A stretch of DNA of 64,000 nt from Legionella sp. PATHC032 (GTDB lineage: Bacteria > Pseudomonadota > Gammaproteobacteria > Legionellales > Legionellaceae), in the NCBI RefSeq assembly GCF_026191185.1, contig NZ_JAPHOV010000001.1, positions 62,001 to 126,000 of the forward strand, written 5' to 3'. The notes beneath the pieces are model-generated. The model had not been told where the DNA came from. It saw only the letters and a list, made by a program, of their open reading frames with translations, and did no database searches. This document shows, in pieces, positions 35,216 through 44,941 of this stretch. The position numbers and the translations under genes are program-made. Position 1 is the stretch's first letter. Each line of letters opens with the position of its first letter.

Positions 35216-36055
35216 ATGTCTTTTGTACATAAAGTAGGCAAAAAAATTATAGTATTGTTAGTATGTGGAATAAGCATATCAACAAATTTAGCATCAGCGC
35301 TGCCTCAACCCAAAGGCCACTTATCAAATGATTCTTCTACCCAATCTATGGCAAACGATAATCCTTTATTAGTGCAAGATAAATCATCAATTAAACCAAG
35401 ATCCTTCCTGCCAATAGTTTCCATTCATGGTGGGGGATTTATAGCTTCTCCAGGGCGTGCACAAGATATTTATATCGTTGATTTAATTGGTGACCATTAT
35501 TCAGTAAATAAAAAAAATAGTTCTAATGCACTTTTCGGATTAGGTCTTAGTTTTACTGGACTTGATAATAGTCGTTTGGATCTTACCTATGGTGTAAATG
35601 CTTTTTATTTCGGACGAACAACCGTAAGTGGAGTGATCACACAAGAACAATTATTTACTAATCTTGCCTATAGCTATTCTGTAACTAATATACCAATATA
35701 TGCTTCTGTAAAAGGTATCATGAAGAATTCTCGAAGCGATAATTTCAATTTGACTTTGGATATTGGTTTTGGCCCAAATTTCATGAGTACAAACAATTTT
35801 AATGAACAATCACTAGATGGTGGCATCACAATTCCTAACAATATTTTTGTAGGGCGAGAGATAACTAATTTTAGTGCTATGGCAGGAATAGGCATTAGAA
35901 TTAATGATGTATTCAATCTGATACCTATTGAATGTGGGTATCGTTTCTTTTACTTGGGCAAGGGCAATTTCACTTCATTCAATAACCAGATAATCAATAC
36001 TCTAAATACCAGCGATAATTATGCTAACGCCTTAATATGTACTTTGACTATTTGA
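35216..36055 (+). CDS. outer-membrane beta-barrel-like protein
   Basis: A 279-residue exported protein. The start ATG 35216 (MSFVHKVGKKIIVLL) has GGAGGG five bases upstream; the TTG at 35192 is rejected. A signal peptide ends near ASALPQ. The mature part alternates polar and hydrophobic residues in beta strands with aromatic girdles (LDLTYGVNAFYFG, NFNLTLDIGFGP, YRFFYLGKG), as in small Legionella outer-membrane barrels. Its last residue is Ile rather than the usual Phe. It follows the beta-propeller gene and may share its transcript or act in the same surface assembly. No family name is certain. Confidence 0.65.
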   Translation: MSFVHKVGKKIIVLLVCGISISTNLASALPQPKGHLSNDSSTQSMANDNPLLVQDKSSIKPRSFLPIVSIHGGGFIASPGRAQDIYIVDLIGDHYSVNKKNSSNALFGLGLSFTGLDNSRLDLTYGVNAFYFGRTTVSGVITQEQLFTNLAYSYSVTNIPIYASVKGIMKNSRSDNFNLTLDIGFGPNFMSTNNFNEQSLDGGITIPNNIFVGREITNFSAMAGIGIRINDVFNLIPIECGYRFFYLGKGNFTSFNNQIINTLNTSDNYANALICTLTI

Positions 36056-36398
36056 TATTTAAGATCACTTTGCTAAGAAAAAGTTTATTAATATGAAATA
36101 AATGAACGGCATGAATAAGTCAGCTACTAATTTGGGGTTCTAAAGATTTGGAGTTGATTTGGAAAGTGGCCATCCGCTAAAAATCAAAAAAGCTTGCTTG
36201 TGATTAGCCATGAATGGGGATATTGTCAGCAATCGCCTTTTCAGTATTTTCGTTTTTTTGCGCATTGTTTTATTTTATTGTTTTATTCTATTTAAGATTG
36301 GTTCTTTGTATTAGAATAGCCGCCAGATTGCCACTTAAATCGGTTACTGTTGGTTTTTGTTAATTTAGTGACTCGTTTTTATTATGCAAGGAGCTCTT
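36056..36398. other. gene-free stretch of about 340 bp
   Basis: AT-rich sequence with no supportable reading frame. TTAAGATTGG and TATTAGAATAG near 36290-36320 could include a promoter for the barrel gene at 36399. I see no repeat or RNA structure strong enough to call. Confidence 0.4.
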
Positions 36399-37142
36399 AT
36401 GAAGTGTCGTTTCTTTATCTCTATGGCAATAGCAAGTTTGCTGAGCGGGAACACTTTAGCTGGAACCATGAACTCACCTTCTAAAGGCTGGTCCTGGTTA
36501 GGTTCTATTAGTGCAGGTCCTATCTGGGCAAGAGGTGGTGAGATTCAAACGTTTTTTCTTGCACCAGAAATTGAAAAAACCTATGTGGCTAGAAAAGAAA
36601 CAAATACCCTCGCTAACGGTGAGCTTTTTATTGGGATACAAAAAATATTATCTCCCCAATGGTTGACTCAGTTGGGTTTGGCTGTTGCAACCACTGACAA
36701 TAGCAAACTGCAGGGTGTTATTTGGGATGATGCAGACCCACAGTTTGATAACCACAGTTACCAATACAAAGTTCGGCATAGCCGGATTACTGCGAAAGGA
36801 AAGCTTCTTCTTGATAAGAGATATTGGCTCATACCCTGGGTGAGCGGAAGTTTGGGTGTTGGATTTAACCGCGCCTATGATTTTTCGAATACTCCCCTAA
36901 TTTTTGAAGCACTTTCCAATCCCAATTTCAACAACCATACTCAAACTGCATTCACGTACACCTTAGGTGTTGGTGTACAAAAAGCATTTAGCGAACATTG
37001 GCAAGTGGGCATAGGCTACGAATTGGTTGACTGGGGTAAAAGTAAGCTGGATAGAGCTGCAGGACAGACTATAAATTCAGGATTGAAGCTTAATCACCTC
37101 TATACCCATGGTGTTTTATTAAACCTCACTTATGTTGTGTAA
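36399..37142 (+). CDS. outer-membrane beta-barrel protein (paralogue of 52034-52816)
   Basis: A 247-residue exported barrel. The ATG at 36399 (MKCRFFISMAIASLL) is preceded by AGGAG; the ATG at 36384 lacks one. A signal peptide ends near LAGTM. Strand-like segments run through the protein, and the C-terminal part GVGVQKAFSEHWQVGIGYELVDWGKSKL is shared almost motif for motif with the barrel encoded at 52034-52816 (GAGVQKMLNPNWQVGVGYEFADLGKSYL), as is the LANGE-F-G-Q block. Both end in a hydrophobic strand, as outer-membrane proteins do. It is 11 bp upstream of the IPT/Lcl-like gene, so they probably form an operon. Ligand or role is unknown. Confidence 0.75.
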   Translation: MKCRFFISMAIASLLSGNTLAGTMNSPSKGWSWLGSISAGPIWARGGEIQTFFLAPEIEKTYVARKETNTLANGELFIGIQKILSPQWLTQLGLAVATTDNSKLQGVIWDDADPQFDNHSYQYKVRHSRITAKGKLLLDKRYWLIPWVSGSLGVGFNRAYDFSNTPLIFEALSNPNFNNHTQTAFTYTLGVGVQKAFSEHWQVGIGYELVDWGKSKLDRAAGQTINSGLKLNHLYTHGVLLNLTYVV

Positions 37143-37153
37143 GGATACTCAAG

Positions 37154-38689
37154 ATGAAAAGAAATAGAAGGACCTCTCTCCATAAAATATGGGTTGGTAT
37201 TTTATCTGGATTCATAATATCAACAGTACAGGCTGGCAGCCCTGTATGGACCTTTGAACCGCTTACTGCCACTAGCATTTCTGTACCTGCCAATAGCACT
37301 GCTACAGTCGAATACCGGGTAACTAATCAATCGACTAAGCCACACACCCTAGTTATGCAACCTATCAAAAGTATTGTGCAAATTACTACAGGATTAGGCG
37401 TTTGCGGTAATCCTTTCGTTTTACGAGCTAAAAGCTCTTGTATTCTTTCTTTGCGGATAAACGGTGGCCAGTTAAGTAGTCCTATTGTTGATGGACCTAT
37501 TGTGTGCCAGCAAGGCTCTACGAATCAATGTTATAGGCCAAGTGCCGCGAATATTTTACATATTGTGCAAGCACCGCCCATCACGGATGCAGTGATTACA
37601 ATAACTGGCTCTCCATTAACCCTGACAGTAAATGGCCCAACTGGTCAACTAACAATCAATAACACCACGACCGAAGTATCAGCCACGAACATTACTTCAA
37701 ATTTTACGGGCACAGCGCTAGATGGTAACGTGACGGAAACAGGAAATACATGTGCTAATGTTCCACCAGGAGGTAGTTGTACTTTGACCTATACACCAGG
37801 TAATACGATAGTGCCACAAACCAACTTTACCATCCAGGGTACCAATACCAATGCGCTGACCGCAGCGATTGCCATCCAGTCAGGAAGCACTTTAACGGCA
37901 GTTAATCCCAATTCGGGAACGGCTTCAGGTGGGACGGGTGTGATATTAACTGGAACAGGGCTAACTGGGGCAACTGCTGTGACCTTCGGTGGAATAGCAG
38001 CTACCAGTGTCAATGTGGTTAACTCTACGACAGTGACGGCGGTCACGCCTGCCCATGCCATTGGACCTGTCGATGTAGTCATTGACACACCTGTAGGCGG
38101 TGCAACACTGGCTAATGGTTATACCTATTTAACCACAGCAGTCGGACAGCCTTCAGGAGGCGGGATTATTGCCTGCCTGAATGGTGGCTTGAACAACTTG
38201 ATTGCAGCTACTGCAGATAACCACACAGGTATTGGCATTATCTGGGGCGGTTTTGGTACAGCAACTAATGCTCAGAGTGATACGGATGGTGCTACCAATA
38301 CCACGACGATTGTTGCTTGTTTAACAGGACCTGGTGGTGCGCTAGGATGCCCACAAAACATTGCCGCGAACACTTATGCTGCAGGTATTTGCAGTACCTA
38401 TGAAGTGGATTCTCAAGGAAATACACCATGTCAGCCAGGCAACACCTGTTACAGTGATTGGTTCTTGCCAGCTGGAAATAACTTGACGCCATCAGGCCAG
38501 TTAAACTGTCTTCACACCAATCGAGCTGCTATTGGTAATTTTGGCGCGGGCGCCTACTGGAGTTCTACTGAGGTTAACCCGGATCCAACGGGCCGTGCCT
38601 GGATTCAGGTCATATCCAATGGCATCTCGGGCTTCGATTTGAAGGTCGTCAATAATGCGGTTAGGTGTGTTCGGAGCTTTACACCTTAG
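37154..38689 (+). CDS. secreted IPT/TIG-domain protein with Lcl-like (DUF1566) C-terminus
   Basis: A 511-residue exported protein with a signal peptide ending near TVQAG. The N-terminal 230 residues form two Ig-like, Thr-rich beta domains with paired cysteines (e.g. LGVCGNPFVLRAKSSCILSL). An IPT/TIG domain follows (LTAVNPNSGTASGGTGVILTG and VTAVTPAHAIGPVDVVI). The C-terminal 150 residues match DUF1566: CYSDWFLPAGNNL, GAYWSSTEVN and the terminal VRCVRSF. DUF1566 is also the C-terminal domain of the Legionella collagen-like adhesin Lcl, which binds host glycosaminoglycans, so adhesion is a reasonable inference; the collagen repeats are absent. AAGGA precedes the ATG. It is followed by a strong terminator. 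Confidence 0.8.
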   Translation: MKRNRRTSLHKIWVGILSGFIISTVQAGSPVWTFEPLTATSISVPANSTATVEYRVTNQSTKPHTLVMQPIKSIVQITTGLGVCGNPFVLRAKSSCILSLRINGGQLSSPIVDGPIVCQQGSTNQCYRPSAANILHIVQAPPITDAVITITGSPLTLTVNGPTGQLTINNTTTEVSATNITSNFTGTALDGNVTETGNTCANVPPGGSCTLTYTPGNTIVPQTNFTIQGTNTNALTAAIAIQSGSTLTAVNPNSGTASGGTGVILTGTGLTGATAVTFGGIAATSVNVVNSTTVTAVTPAHAIGPVDVVIDTPVGGATLANGYTYLTTAVGQPSGGGIIACLNGGLNNLIAATADNHTGIGIIWGGFGTATNAQSDTDGATNTTTIVACLTGPGGALGCPQNIAANTYAAGICSTYEVDSQGNTPCQPGNTCYSDWFLPAGNNLTPSGQLNCLHTNRAAIGNFGAGAYWSSTEVNPDPTGRAWIQVISNGISGFDLKVVNNAVRCVRSFTP

Positions 38690-38709
38690 CTTCTTTATCC
38701 GTTTCTTTG

Positions 38710-38738
38710 GAGGCAGCTTTGCTGCCTCATGATTTTTT
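38710..38738 (+). terminator. Rho-independent terminator
   Basis: Perfect 8-bp GC-rich stem GAGGCAGC / GCTGCCTC (38710-38717 and 38721-38728) with a TTT loop, followed after ATGA by a T run. It ends the transcript of the barrel and IPT genes. Confidence 0.85.
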
Positions 38739-39173
38739 GCTAATGAACTGTTCAGGTTTTGATAAATGGCATTCTTTACAGAACTTCCAACCACGACAGC
38801 AACTGGTTATTCAGAGATGTTGTCGGATAACTTTGTGAAAAGCCAGTGAGATCTATTGGAAATACGTCATGCTTTACAAAATTACTCTGCGTCACTGTAT
38901 CCTGAAGATAGTGATTGAGCTATCTGCATAGGTCTTTTTATAATAATCTCGTGCACTATTTATTTTAAATAGATTAGAGATTTTAATTTATTCCTAAATC
39001 TATCGGATATGAGTACTTAATCTTATATAATTGACTACGGCAAATAAAAAGTAAGTATTCGATTTCATTTAAAGAAACCACCGTATGGGACTGTAATGGG
39101 TGTAGGTATTGATGCTGGATTTACTAGTGAAGATTGAATAACTTGTAGTTATATAAAAATTATGAGGTGAATC
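38739..39173. other. gene-free stretch with a short coding-like remnant
   Basis: No supportable gene. A 29-codon open stretch at 39048-39137 on the + strand contains PPYGTVMGVGIDAGFTSED before its stop, and could be the 3' end of a lost gene. The rest is AT-rich. GAGGTG at the far end is the ribosome site of the next gene. Confidence 0.35.
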
Positions 39174-39638
39174 ATGAGAATTTTGCTCTCTTTCTATCTT
39201 TTATTGCTTTCAACAGGGCTTTTTGCAGAATCCACCTTTCCTGATGGTTGTCGGGCTGTTCCAGTACAAGGTCAATCCGTGACATTAAAAGCCAAGAAAA
39301 ATAAGTTGGTGTTTATTCACAATGTGACCAATTTGGATCTATGGATTACTCATCCAGTCACAGAACCTGGGGCCAGTGCTGGTTGGACAAGCCGATTGCA
39401 AGCTGGTAAATGGTCAGCTTTGTTAGTGGATAAAGCTGCCTTTATTTTAAATTGTATCGAATCAAGACCAGGGCATGAACAACAAATACCTTGTGAAAAT
39501 GCTATTGCCGTATGCCAATGGAAAGGGGTAAAAATACCGGCAAGCGCTCAAGGTACTTTCTGGGTAGCGGAAGACTTGTCGTTAGCAGCGTTAACTGCGG
39601 CAGTTGGTGGAAGAGGCTTTGTATTGCCGGAGAAATAA
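39174..39638 (+). CDS. small exported protein
   Basis: A 154-residue protein with a signal peptide (ILLSFYLLLLSTGLFAES). The mature 135 residues are predicted beta-rich, with four cysteines (Cys in DGCRAV, NCIES, PCENA and VCQWKG) that may form disulfides. There is no lipobox. GAGGTG lies well placed before the ATG. It stands alone between the terminator of the surface-protein operon and rnr. I recognise no named family. Confidence 0.65.
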   Translation: MRILLSFYLLLLSTGLFAESTFPDGCRAVPVQGQSVTLKAKKNKLVFIHNVTNLDLWITHPVTEPGASAGWTSRLQAGKWSALLVDKAAFILNCIESRPGHEQQIPCENAIAVCQWKGVKIPASAQGTFWVAEDLSLAALTAAVGGRGFVLPEK

Positions 39639-39923
39639 TTTATCGATGAACCTCTTGGGATATGGCTATGGATTCCATGCAGCAACCAATTATGTCAACT
39701 CAAAGTACAAATCAGGATGACGCCTCCAGCCATCCTGAATGTTTGGCAAATAACGGAATCAGTTTAGACCGCCACCATGTTCCTCAACCTTGAGTCCTAA
39801 AGGCAATTTATACAGAATTCTCTGATAGTTGACAGCATATCCTTGCTAGTTATAGTGATAAATGGTAGAACAGGACTAAAGAGGTTTTAGTCATATAAAG
39901 TTTGAAGAGAAAAATGGTGAAAA

Positions 39924-42104
39924 GTGAGTAAAAAATCCAAAGATCCCTTTTATAAGAGGGAACGCGAAAAATACGCCGAGCCAATTCCAAGCCGGGAATA
40001 CATCATGGAAATCCTGGACGAATACGGTAGGCCAATGTCTCGCAGTAAACTGTTTGATAAGTTGGATTTGAACTCTGAGAGCCAACAGGAATCCTTGGGT
40101 TTTCGGTTGAAGGCCATGTTGCGTGATGGCCAAATCATGCAGGACAGGCGTGGGCGCTTTTGTTTATTACAAAAAATTAATTTATTGCGCGGAACTGTTC
40201 AAGGCCATCCTGATGGTTTTGGATTTTTTATCCCGGATGACGGTTCCGAGGATATGGTTCTCTCTGCTAAAGAAATGAGGGCTGTCATGCATGGCGACAT
40301 GGTGCTTGCCTATCAGTCCGGATTGGATAGAAGGGGAAGACCAGAAGCTAAAATCCACGAAGTCCTGGAACATGCGAACGCCACGGTTGTAGGTCGCTTT
40401 TTCACTGATCATGGCGTGAATTTTGTCATTCCTGATAGCAAGCGTCTGACTCAGGATATTTCAATTCCCCAAGAATTTATTGGCGATGCCAAAAATGGCC
40501 AAATAGTCTTGGTTGAATTAATTGCGTACCCTAACAAGCGTTCGCAAGCGATCGGCAGAGTAATCCATATTTTGGGTGAGCATATGGCTCCTGGCATGGA
40601 AATTCAGGTGGCAATCCATGCCCATGGCATTCCTTTCGAATGGCCAGATGATGTTCTTGCAGAAGTGGGTAAAATTCCACAACAGATTTCCGAGGAACAA
40701 TTAAAAGGTCGAACCGATTTGCGCAATCTTCCTTTTGTAACCATTGATGGGGAAGATGCAAAAGATTTTGATGATGCTGTGTATTGTTACAAAAAGCCCA
40801 AAGGCGGATTCCAATTGTATGTTGCTATAGCGGACGTCAGTCATTATGTTGCCAAAGATTCTGCTTTGGATAAAGAAGCGGCAAGGCGTGGAAATTCAGT
40901 TTATTTTCCCGGCAAAGTGGTACCTATGCTGCCAGAAGCCTTATCTAATGGTGTTTGCTCATTAAATCCCCATGTTGATCGCTTATGTATGGTAGCTGAA
41001 TTATCGATTACCCAAGAAGGAAAAATATCCCGCTCCCGTTTTTATCGAGCCGTGATTCATTCTCATGCACGTTTGACCTACACGGCAGTTGGCAAGTGGT
41101 TGGAACAAGGCAAGGCAGATGAAAAACATCAAGCATTGTGGCCAATGCTTGAATCTCTTTATGATTTATACCATGTTCTTCTTGATACCCGTAGACTTAG
41201 AGGTGCTATGGATTTCGAGACCACGGAAACTCGAATCGAATTTGATGAAAACAAGAAAATAAAATGTATCGTGCCTGTAATACGCAATGACGCACATAAA
41301 TTAATCGAGGAATGCATGTTGGCAGCGAATGTTGCAACAGCAAGATTTTTAGAAAAGGCTGAAATTCCTACTTTATATCGAGTTCATGCGGCTCCTGAAG
41401 AAGATAAAATTACTGCATTGAGACAGTTTTTAGGTGAGCTGGGATTGTCATTAGGAGGGGGAAGAAAACCTGGACCCAAGGATTTTCAACGTACTATGAA
41501 CATGATTGGTGACCGACCAGAAAAGCATCTTATTGAAACGGTAATGCTGCGCTCTTTAAAGCAGGCTCAGTACGTTGAATCGAATGAAGGTCATTTTGGT
41601 TTGGCTTATTCCGCTTACACGCATTTTACATCACCAATCAGAAGATTTCCTGATTTGTTAATTCACAGAGCAATAGGGCATTTGCTGGATAATCATCCTG
41701 TTTACGAGTTTGAGTATAGTCATGAAGATATGAATCGTTTGGGGAAACATTCCTCCATGACGGAGCGCCGTGCTGATGAAGCAACTCGGGAAGTGATTAC
41801 CTGGTTAAAGTGCGAGTATATGCAAGACAAACTGGGGCAGGTATTTAAAGGCAGAATATCCGCTGTGACCAGCTTTGGTATTTTTGTGGAGCTCGATGAA
41901 ATTTATGTAGAAGGCTTGGTTCATGTCACTTCTTTAAAGAATGATTATTATACTTTTGACTCTGCAAAACATCGTTTAATAGGAGCTCGCGGTGGTCAGG
42001 TTTATCGTTTGGGAGATAAAATGACTGTGTTGGTAGCTCGTGTTGATTTAAACGAACGTAAAATAGATTTTGAGCCTGTCGAGGATGAAGTTTGTAATGA
42101 ATGA
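39924..42104 (+). CDS. rnr: ribonuclease R
   Basis: A 726-residue RNase R, a 3'-5' processive exoribonuclease that degrades structured RNA. It has N-terminal cold-shock/OB domains, then the RNB catalytic core with the metal-binding acidic cluster DGEDAKDFDDAVYC, and the segment HFTSPIRRFPDLLIHRAI. A C-terminal S1 domain follows (GQVFKGRISAVTSFGIFVELDE). The start is GTG (VSKKSKDPF). The stop overlaps the rlmB start, so rnr-rlmB-rpiA is an operon. Its C-terminus lacks the long Lys-rich tail of the E. coli enzyme. Confidence 0.95.
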   Translation: MSKKSKDPFYKREREKYAEPIPSREYIMEILDEYGRPMSRSKLFDKLDLNSESQQESLGFRLKAMLRDGQIMQDRRGRFCLLQKINLLRGTVQGHPDGFGFFIPDDGSEDMVLSAKEMRAVMHGDMVLAYQSGLDRRGRPEAKIHEVLEHANATVVGRFFTDHGVNFVIPDSKRLTQDISIPQEFIGDAKNGQIVLVELIAYPNKRSQAIGRVIHILGEHMAPGMEIQVAIHAHGIPFEWPDDVLAEVGKIPQQISEEQLKGRTDLRNLPFVTIDGEDAKDFDDAVYCYKKPKGGFQLYVAIADVSHYVAKDSALDKEAARRGNSVYFPGKVVPMLPEALSNGVCSLNPHVDRLCMVAELSITQEGKISRSRFYRAVIHSHARLTYTAVGKWLEQGKADEKHQALWPMLESLYDLYHVLLDTRRLRGAMDFETTETRIEFDENKKIKCIVPVIRNDAHKLIEECMLAANVATARFLEKAEIPTLYRVHAAPEEDKITALRQFLGELGLSLGGGRKPGPKDFQRTMNMIGDRPEKHLIETVMLRSLKQAQYVESNEGHFGLAYSAYTHFTSPIRRFPDLLIHRAIGHLLDNHPVYEFEYSHEDMNRLGKHSSMTERRADEATREVITWLKCEYMQDKLGQVFKGRISAVTSFGIFVELDEIYVEGLVHVTSLKNDYYTFDSAKHRLIGARGGQVYRLGDKMTVLVARVDLNERKIDFEPVEDEVCNE

Positions 42105-42846
42105 GCAGTATGTTTACGGGTTGCACGCAGTTTCTGCATTATTAGCAAATCCACATCGAATGATCAAAAAACTCTTTGTTAATCAAGATAGAATAGATAA
42201 AAGACTTCATGAGTTTTTAGTCAAGGCAGAAAGCGCCCATGTCCCTATTGAAAAGCTAAGCGCGCAAAAAATGAATCAGCAGTTTTCCGAGTTTACGCAT
42301 CAGGGTGTTGTTGCACTTGCTTCGGCATTACCCGAATACGGTGAAAGTGATCTGATTACTTTATTAGAAAGAAGTAAAAAACCTGCATTGATTCTTATTC
42401 TGGATGGAATTACAGATCCTCATAATTTAGGAGCTTGCTTGCGGACGGCCGATGCAACCGGTGTTGATTTTGTTGTGATTCCTAAAGATAAAAGCGCGAG
42501 TATTACTCCCGTTGTCAGTAAAGTGGCTTGTGGAGCTGCTGAATCAATTCCTTTGGTGAAAGTAACTAATTTAGCAAGGGCTATGGATATTTTAAAACAA
42601 CAGGGTGTCTGGATCTTTGGAGCAGCTGGCGAAGCAGAGCATTTACTTTATGCAATGGATTGTTCTGGAAACATCGCTCTTGTCATGGGAGCAGAAGGAA
42701 CCGGGTTAAGAAGATTAACTCGCGAGCATTGCGATGGATTGTTTTCTTTGCCTATGATGGGAAGTGTAGAGAGTTTAAATGTGTCAGTGGCGACTGGTGT
42801 TTCATTGTATGAAGTAATTAGGCAAAGAGGGCAATTTCGTGAGTGA
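42097..42846 (+). CDS. rlmB: 23S rRNA (guanosine-2'-O-)-methyltransferase
   Basis: A 249-residue SPOUT methyltransferase that methylates 2'-O of G2251 in 23S rRNA (E. coli numbering). An N-terminal L30e-like substrate-binding domain ([16 protein letters not shown]) precedes the knotted catalytic domain, with motif 1 [15 protein letters not shown], motif 2 [16 protein letters not shown] and motif 3 [19 protein letters not shown] chose ATG 42097, which overlaps the rnr stop, over the ATG at 42070. rnr-rlmB is a common gene order. Its stop overlaps the GTG start of rpiA. Confidence 0.95.
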   Translation: MNEQYVYGLHAVSALLANPHRMIKKLFVNQDRIDKRLHEFLVKAESAHVPIEKLSAQKMNQQFSEFTHQGVVALASALPEYGESDLITLLERSKKPALILILDGITDPHNLGACLRTADATGVDFVVIPKDKSASITPVVSKVACGAAESIPLVKVTNLARAMDILKQQGVWIFGAAGEAEHLLYAMDCSGNIALVMGAEGTGLRRLTREHCDGLFSLPMMGSVESLNVSVATGVSLYEVIRQRGQFRE

Positions 42847-43489
42847 ATTAAAAATCAAAGCAGCCAAAGCAGCTATAGCTTATATTGAAGATGATATGGT
42901 AATAGGTGTTGGAACGGGCTCTACAGTTAATTTTTTTATAAAAGAATTAGCTGCAATCAAACATAAGATAGAGGCTTGTGTAGCCAGTTCAAAAGCAACC
43001 GAGGCATTGCTTCGAGAAGAGGGCATTCCTGTAATTGATTTAAATTCAGTACAGGATTTACCTATCTATGTTGATGGCGCTGATGAAGTCAATGAACGCG
43101 GCGAAATGATAAAGGGGGGCGGAGGAGCCCTGACTCGGGAGAAAATTGTAGCGAATGTAGCCACCCAATTTATCTGTATTGTTGATGAGTCCAAGACTGT
43201 GAAGCGTTTAGGAGAGTTTCCCGTTGCTGTGGAAGTCATTCCAATGGCCCGTAGTTTTGTTGCACGACAAATTGTTAAATTAGGAGGAGACCCTGAATAC
43301 AGAGAAGGTTTCATTACCGATAATGGTAATATTATTCTGGATGTGTTTAATTTGAATTTTTCTACGCCTATGGCCTTGGAAGACAGTATTAATGTAATCC
43401 CAGGCGTTGTTGAGAATGGAGTGTTTGCCAAACGTTTGGCAGACAAAGTATTAGTGGCCTCAGCAACCGGGGTGAATAATTTAAAATAG
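42839..43489 (+). CDS. rpiA: ribose-5-phosphate isomerase A
   Basis: A 216-residue RpiA that interconverts ribose-5-phosphate and ribulose-5-phosphate. Active-site motifs are [12 protein letters not shown] (phosphate-binding), VDGADEVN (catalytic base region) and [14 protein letters not shown]. Length is normal. The GTG start lies within the end of rlmB, overlapping by 8 bp. It is the third gene of the rnr operon, an unusual but evidently coupled arrangement. Confidence 0.96.
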   Translation: MSELKIKAAKAAIAYIEDDMVIGVGTGSTVNFFIKELAAIKHKIEACVASSKATEALLREEGIPVIDLNSVQDLPIYVDGADEVNERGEMIKGGGGALTREKIVANVATQFICIVDESKTVKRLGEFPVAVEVIPMARSFVARQIVKLGGDPEYREGFITDNGNIILDVFNLNFSTPMALEDSINVIPGVVENGVFAKRLADKVLVASATGVNNLK

Positions 43490-43552
43490 TCGACTTACAT
43501 ACGTTCATATCTCAAAACATTAATTACCAATAATTTTATAGGTCCCTCAAAA

Positions 43553-44932
43553 ATGGATACGCACAAGGTTTTTGTAAATCGCATTATAAATATGAAAAAA
43601 ATTAAACTAATTGGTTTGGATATGGACCATACCCTAATCCGATATAATTCGAAAAATTTTGAATCTTTAGTTTACGATCTCGTCAAGGAAAGACTGGTGG
43701 ATAGCTTTCACTATCCTGAGGAAATTAAAAAATTCAAATTTAATTTTGATGATGCTATTCGTGGTTTGGTGATTGACAGTAAGAATGGCAACATTTTAAA
43801 ACTGAGCCGATATGGTGCCATTAGATTGAGTTATCATGGCACGAAACAGATCAGTTTTAGTGATCAGAAAAAAATTTACAGAAGTATTTATGTTGACCTT
43901 GGTGATCCGAATTACATGGCAATTGATACTTCTTTTTCCATAGCATTTTGCATCCTGTATGGCCAGCTGGTTGATTTAAAAGATAGCTATCCCGATAAAA
44001 TGCCAAACTATCAAGTCATAGCGCAAGACGTACAATATTGTGTGGATAAAGTTCACTCGGATGGTACCTTGAAAAACATAATTATTAAAAATTTAAAAAA
44101 ATATGTGATAAGAGAAAAGGAAGTGGTTGATGGATTGAAGCATTTTATTCGTTATGGGAAAAAAATATTTATTTTGACCAATTCAGAATATTCTTATTCT
44201 AAATTGTTGTTGGATTATGCCTTGTCCCCATTTCTGGATAAAGGGGAGCACTGGCAAGATTTATTTGAGTTTATTATTACCCTGGCAAATAAACCTCGAT
44301 TCTTTTATGATAACTTACGATTTTTATCAGTTAATCCCGAAAACGGGACCATGACCAATGTCCATGGCTCAATAGTTCCTGGCGTATACCAAGGAGGTAA
44401 TGCCAAAAAATTTACTGAAGATCTTGGGGTTGGCGGAGATGAAATTCTCTATATAGGGGATCATATTTACGGTGATATATTACGATTGAAAAAAGATTGT
44501 AATTGGCGTACTGCTCTGGTTGTTGAAGAATTAGGTGAGGAAATTGCATCCCAAATAAGGGCTTTGCCAATTGAAAAGAAAATTGTTGAGGCCATGGCAA
44601 TTAAAAAAGAGTTAGAGCAGAAATATGTTGATCTGTGCACAAGAAGTATTGACGAAGATTCGCAAAAGTATGATCAGGAAATTCATGACTTGCAATTGCA
44701 AATAGCCACTGTTGACTTACAAATTTCAAGATTATTACAAGAACAAAGCAGTTTCTATAATCCCAAATGGGAAAGAGTTTTTCGCGCCGGGGCGGAAGAG
44801 AGTTACTTTGCCTATCAAGTTGATAGATTCGCCTGTATCTATATGGAGAAATTATCCGATTTATTGGAGCATTCACCAATGACCTATTTTCGTGCCAACA
44901 GACGATTCTTGGCTCACGATATAGACATTTGA
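43553..44932 (+). CDS. cytosolic IMP/GMP-type purine 5'-nucleotidase (HAD family)
   Basis: A 459-residue HAD-superfamily enzyme of the cN-II/5'-nucleotidase group, dephosphorylating purine nucleoside monophosphates. The catalytic DxD is GLDMDHTLIRYNS, the Thr/Ser motif is FILTNSEYSYSK, and the metal-binding DH..GD is LYIGDHIYGDILRLKK. The C-terminal helices 360-400 form the family coiled-coil region. A L. pneumophila homologue has a solved structure in this family, as I recall. Start choice: ATG 43553 over ATG 43592, with an AGG site in front. The next functional gene on this strand is ceg4, another HAD phosphatase. Confidence 0.9.
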   Translation: MDTHKVFVNRIINMKKIKLIGLDMDHTLIRYNSKNFESLVYDLVKERLVDSFHYPEEIKKFKFNFDDAIRGLVIDSKNGNILKLSRYGAIRLSYHGTKQISFSDQKKIYRSIYVDLGDPNYMAIDTSFSIAFCILYGQLVDLKDSYPDKMPNYQVIAQDVQYCVDKVHSDGTLKNIIIKNLKKYVIREKEVVDGLKHFIRYGKKIFILTNSEYSYSKLLLDYALSPFLDKGEHWQDLFEFIITLANKPRFFYDNLRFLSVNPENGTMTNVHGSIVPGVYQGGNAKKFTEDLGVGGDEILYIGDHIYGDILRLKKDCNWRTALVVEELGEEIASQIRALPIEKKIVEAMAIKKELEQKYVDLCTRSIDEDSQKYDQEIHDLQLQIATVDLQISRLLQEQSSFYNPKWERVFRAGAEESYFAYQVDRFACIYMEKLSDLLEHSPMTYFRANRRFLAHDIDI

Positions 44933-44941
44933 TTTTTTCTA

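Noticed and set aside
39048-39137. 29-codon coding-like stretch
   Set aside because: Too short and without a start; at best the 3' remnant of a lost gene, so it is only noted in the gap entry.
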